DNA of 64,000 nt, from NCBI GenBank assembly GCA_905183005.1, contig CAJJDO010000001.1, positions 5,836 to 69,835 on the forward strand. Reading direction: 5' to 3'. Under the pieces are notes generated by a model that worked only from the letters and a program-made list of their open reading frames with translations, was not told where the DNA came from and made no database searches. The stretch is from Paramecium pentaurelia. Lineage: Eukaryota; Ciliophora; Oligohymenophorea; Peniculida; Parameciidae. Shown one piece after another: positions 60,536 to 64,000 of this stretch; positions within the stretch are counted from its first letter, which is position 1; each line of letters begins with the position of its first letter. A program made the translations under genes and the position numbers.

Positions 60536-62405
60536 TCATTTTTGTACTTTTAGCTTCTATTTTGAAATTTGTAAAGCTTCTTCAGATAATTTAAATCCTG
60601 GTATTATTGATAGGGCTATTGAGAAATTATTGATTGCCTCTTCATGTCTATCTAATTATTATAAAGCATATCCTTATAATATATATATATATTGAATTAC
60701 CTTTATAATGGTAGGCATATGGATATATTGATCTCTATTCCAGTACTTTATCATACCAAATCAAAGATTCACTAAATTTCCTTTAACCTCTTAAAGACTC
60801 ACCTAAAATATTAATTTATGATTACTTTTTCCCCAAAGAGCAAAAAAGTGATTTGATTTTATTGAAAGAACCTTTTCATAGATTTCTAGAGAATCCTCAA
60901 ATAAACCAAGTACTAATAGCATATCCCCTAATAATATATGTTATATATCACCTTTTTTAACTAATGCGTCTACATTATTTGATGATAACTCCAAGACTTA
61001 ATCAAATAATTAATTAGCTGTGTGATATTCTTTCAAGTCAAACATTGTACAACCTAATGAAAATTTTCACATTTACCTTTTTCAAATAACATCTCATAAT
61101 TTTTAGGATCATCCTAAAGGAGTAAATCATAAATCTCCAAGGCTTCCAAATAATACCCTAAATTTCTTAATGTATTAGCTTAACAATAATTGCAACCAAT
61201 TACCCTTTTTTTAATAAGCCTCTAAATATTTTTCGTTGTATGATATACATTAATTGTATCCTATAATTGCTTCTTAAGATTTGTTTAACAATCTTAAGAT
61301 ATCACCTATTTAGATAATTCTTATGTAGTTACTTCTATAGCATATAGAATCGAGATTTTTAGGGTATGCTTTTAATATGATATTATCTAGTTGAGATAGA
61401 GCTTCTTAGTATTTGCCTTGAATTATTAAAATAATTGCTATAATAATGATAATAATTTAATTTACTTAATTTAATCCAAGTATAAATTCTATTTGGATTT
61501 ATTTTTATTGTTCTTTTAAGTGTCTATTCAGCTTCATCAAATTTCAAATTGACAAATAAAATATCTGCTTCTAAACAAAGTAATAGATCATAATTTAGAT
61601 TAGAATTCTTTATTTGATTCAAAATTTGTAAAGCTTCATCACAATGATTTAAACGAATTAAAATAAATGCTGAAGAAATTATTAATATATTTGTACCATA
61701 TACTAATAACTCCTCATTAGTTAAATTTTGAATATTAAAATATTGAAGAGCTTGTTTCAATAATTCCTTAATTTCTATTTCCTTATCTTAAAATAATAAT
61801 CTAACTAATTTACTTCTTGTCCATTCTAATTTATGGTCTTCCATAATTTCATTTTAAGTTTTGATAAAATATTTCAAAGCCTACTTAATATTTCCCATTT
61901 ATCCTAATGTTAACCCTAATGATTATTTTAGCTAAGTTACCTATTTTTAAAAAGGCAAGTATTAAATCTTTCCTAAGTTTTTTTATTTTTCTATATTGTT
62001 CTAAAGCCAATTAAAATTATTAAAGCTTTACTAGGGCATCACCTTATATAGAATAATTTTTTACCATAACCAAATAAAGCAGCAATATTCTTAGAATCTA
62101 ATTCTAAAATATTCATATAAATCTAGATGGCTTCATCAAACTTATTCAAATCCATTAGTTATTTACCTTAATTTTTATATAGCTATAAAACCTTTAATTA
62201 ATTAGGCTTCAGTTTAAGTAAGTTTGTTATTTTGAGCTTGCTTGTCCAAAGAAAAAGTTTGATTATATAAGCTTTGTTTTTGTAATTCATTATCTAAATA
62301 AATTTGTATCAATATACTCTAATTATTATTTGATATTAAAGTAAGAGGTTCATTTTATTAAGCTATTTTTTAAGAGTTTAAATTTGAGGAAAATATTTGA
62401 AACAT
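60536..62405 (-). CDS. TPR-repeat protein
   Basis: It starts MFQIFSSNLNSQKIAQQNEP, followed by about 560 residues made of repeated 34-residue helix pairs: KFDEAIQIYMNILELDSKNI, ALFGYGDALVKLQQFQLALE, NEELLVYGTNILIISSAFIL, CDEALQILNQIKNSNLNYDL and LCLEADILFVNLKFDEAE. It ends GFKLSEEALQISKQKLKVQK. Tetratricopeptide repeats bind peptides and scaffold complexes. In ciliates many such proteins serve cilia (IFT/BBS) or protein transport, but nothing here singles out one. Several short introns occur, one of 22 nt ending in AAG near 62050 that restores ALFGYG/DALVK. Convergent with the gene to its left. Confidence 0.75.
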
Positions 62406-62871
62406 TTGAATAAAATATTAAGTTAGTCATTCTTAAATGTGGAATTATAAAAAATTCATTTTTCTGTGATATTTCTGAAATGAATTTTATTACAATATTA
62501 TTTTAAATTGGTATTAATATTTTTTTATTCATAATCAATAAGATAAGACTTTAAAGAGCTAATTAGGTATAGTCTAAAGACAAAAATAGCTTTATTATTT
62601 AACAAAAATTAAATCATCTTTTCCTTAGTTTTAGTTTAATTAATGATATCAGTAAAAAATATCTTTTTTAAATAGGGTTCTGTATTCTGTCTTGATTTGT
62701 TTTGTTTTTCAGTTTATATGCAATCTTTAAAAAAAGAAAGAAATTAATGAATTAATATGAATAAAGTATGTAGTTGAATGGTAAATAAAGAAATATATGA
62801 TAAATATTTATATATTTAATATAGTAAATATCTTGGATGATTGAATTTTATTTTTTTTATTTGATAAATAA
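62406..62871. other. Divergent intergenic region
   Basis: This 466-base AT-rich stretch between the TPR gene (minus) and the coiled-coil gene (plus) probably carries both promoters. No coding-like frame was seen. Confidence 0.4.
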
Positions 62872-64000
62872 ATGTCTTCCTACACAAGTAGATATAGACC
62901 ATCCACGCTTGGTTCAAGTGGTATAGGTTAGAATCAAGCTGCTACAACATAATCTAGCTATCGAACATAAGTCACAACAACTACAACATCTTCTAATTTA
63001 TCTGTACCACAAACGACCACTACAAGTACATTTGAGAGATCTGAAGGAAGAAGATCAAGTACAATAAAAGCACCACCAGCTACAGCGTAAATAGTTATTT
63101 ATATGAAGTGTTCAAATGGCACCACCATCAGGGGAGAGAAAATGGTTAGGAAAATACCCAGAAGTTGTGTGTTTCCTTTTAGCAATGGAGAATGATCGTA
63201 TAATGAGAGAAAATGATGCTTTAATTAAAAGAATAAAGGAATTAGAAAGTTAAAGTGAAGGTGGAGATGTGAGAGTGAGAGAATTACAAGCAAAATTAGA
63301 TTAAGCAAATAGAGATATAACGCAATACAAATCTGAAATTGATAAACATTTAATAAGAATAAAGTAATTGGAGACAGAAATTGCTGATTTTAAGTCACGA
63401 TTAGGATAAGTTGATAATTCACTTGCTTAGAGATTAAAGGATGCTGAACGTAAGATCACAGATTATGAAAGAGATATAAATTAATGGAAGAGTAAATATT
63501 AAACAGATAAATCATCATGGGATTCAGAAATGAAGAGATTATAAGATTTATTAACTTAAAGATAGAGAGAATTGGATGATTTAAAAAATAATTCAGGTAG
63601 GAATTTGGATGGATTATAAAAATAAATTAGAGATTATGAAGTTAGAATTAGAGATTATGAAAATAAATTTAATACATTATAATCAGAAATAGATAGATTA
63701 ACTAAATTATTAAATGAAAGAAATGCTGAAAATGATAAGTTAAAGAATGATTTAAAAAATAAGTTACTTGAATGTGATGATTGGAAAAATAAATATAATA
63801 CTTTATAATAATAATTCACTACAATGAAATCTTAATATGAAAGTAAAATAGCTGATTTAGGTAATTAATTATAATAAAGGGATCGAGATCTAAATGATTG
63901 GAGAAATAAATATTCAACACTTGAGAATAAATACAATAATTTAGGAAATTAATAAAATGGATCAGAATAGAAATTAAATTAATTAACATAATTATCATAA
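62872..64000 (+). CDS. Coiled-coil cytoskeletal protein, 3' end outside window
   Basis: It starts MSSYTSRYRPSTLGSSGIGQ, a Ser/Thr/Arg-rich head like that of intermediate-filament-type or cortical proteins. A 22-nt intron ending in AAG (63087-63108) is followed by APPSGERKWLGKYPEVVCFL, LAMENDRIMRENDALIKRIK and a long coiled coil. The coil has a loose internal repeat built on DW-KNKY-TL (CDDWKNKYNTLQQQ; LNDWRNKYSTLENKYNNL) and DYE (RDYEVRIRDYENKF). The frame is open to the last base, so the protein is at least 365 residues. It is probably a structural component of the cell cortex or basal-body fibres; the specific family cannot be named. Confidence 0.75.

Overview
The window is ciliate macronuclear DNA, most likely from a Paramecium species. 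It is very AT-rich. Long reading frames appear only when TAA and TAG are read as glutamine and TGA is the sole stop. Genes are packed tightly (often 15-150 bases apart), lie on both strands and are cut by tiny introns (mostly 20-34 nt, GTA...NAG). All coordinates and translations below were read by eye with that code. Intron borders were placed where they restore the frame or a known motif.

Left end (1-5,200): a degraded block with a WD40-repeat relic, a RACK1 pseudogene and a frameshifted coiled-coil gene, all on the minus strand. 5,300-10,200: a small unknown protein, a probable mitochondrial membrane protein, and a tandem triplet of FSH1/OVCA2-type serine hydrolases on the minus strand. 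10,400-22,000: a long coiled-coil protein, a synaptojanin-type Sac plus inositol-5-phosphatase, a small coiled-coil gene, an RTEL1-type Fe-S helicase and mitochondrial ribosomal protein L3. 22,300-28,000: a WD40-like protein, a C2-like plus coiled-coil protein and a two-finger CCCH protein.

28,285-42,900: a very large protein with two CHORD zinc domains and a CxxC-containing domain, a transportin-3/importin-13-type receptor, and three unknown proteins. 42,926-48,661: one giant type I membrane protein. 48,800-55,200: a PTEN-like phosphatase with an unusual P-loop, coiled-coil genes including a DUF4200/CFAP100-like axonemal candidate, and ETF alpha. 55,400-64,000: an ULK-like kinase, an SCP/FCP1-type CTD phosphatase, a coiled-coil gene, a TPR protein and the start of a coiled-coil cytoskeletal protein that runs off the window.

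There is no operon or defence island; this is ordinary housekeeping and cytoskeletal ciliate sequence. The signals most worth a second look are the introns (many end in AAG rather than TAG, and a few may be only 16 nt), the PTEN-like P-loop without its lysines, the double-CHORD giant, the hydrolase triplet, a single in-frame TGA inside an otherwise open gene, and the pseudogene cluster at the left edge. I found no RNA gene, CRISPR array, transposon or telomere.
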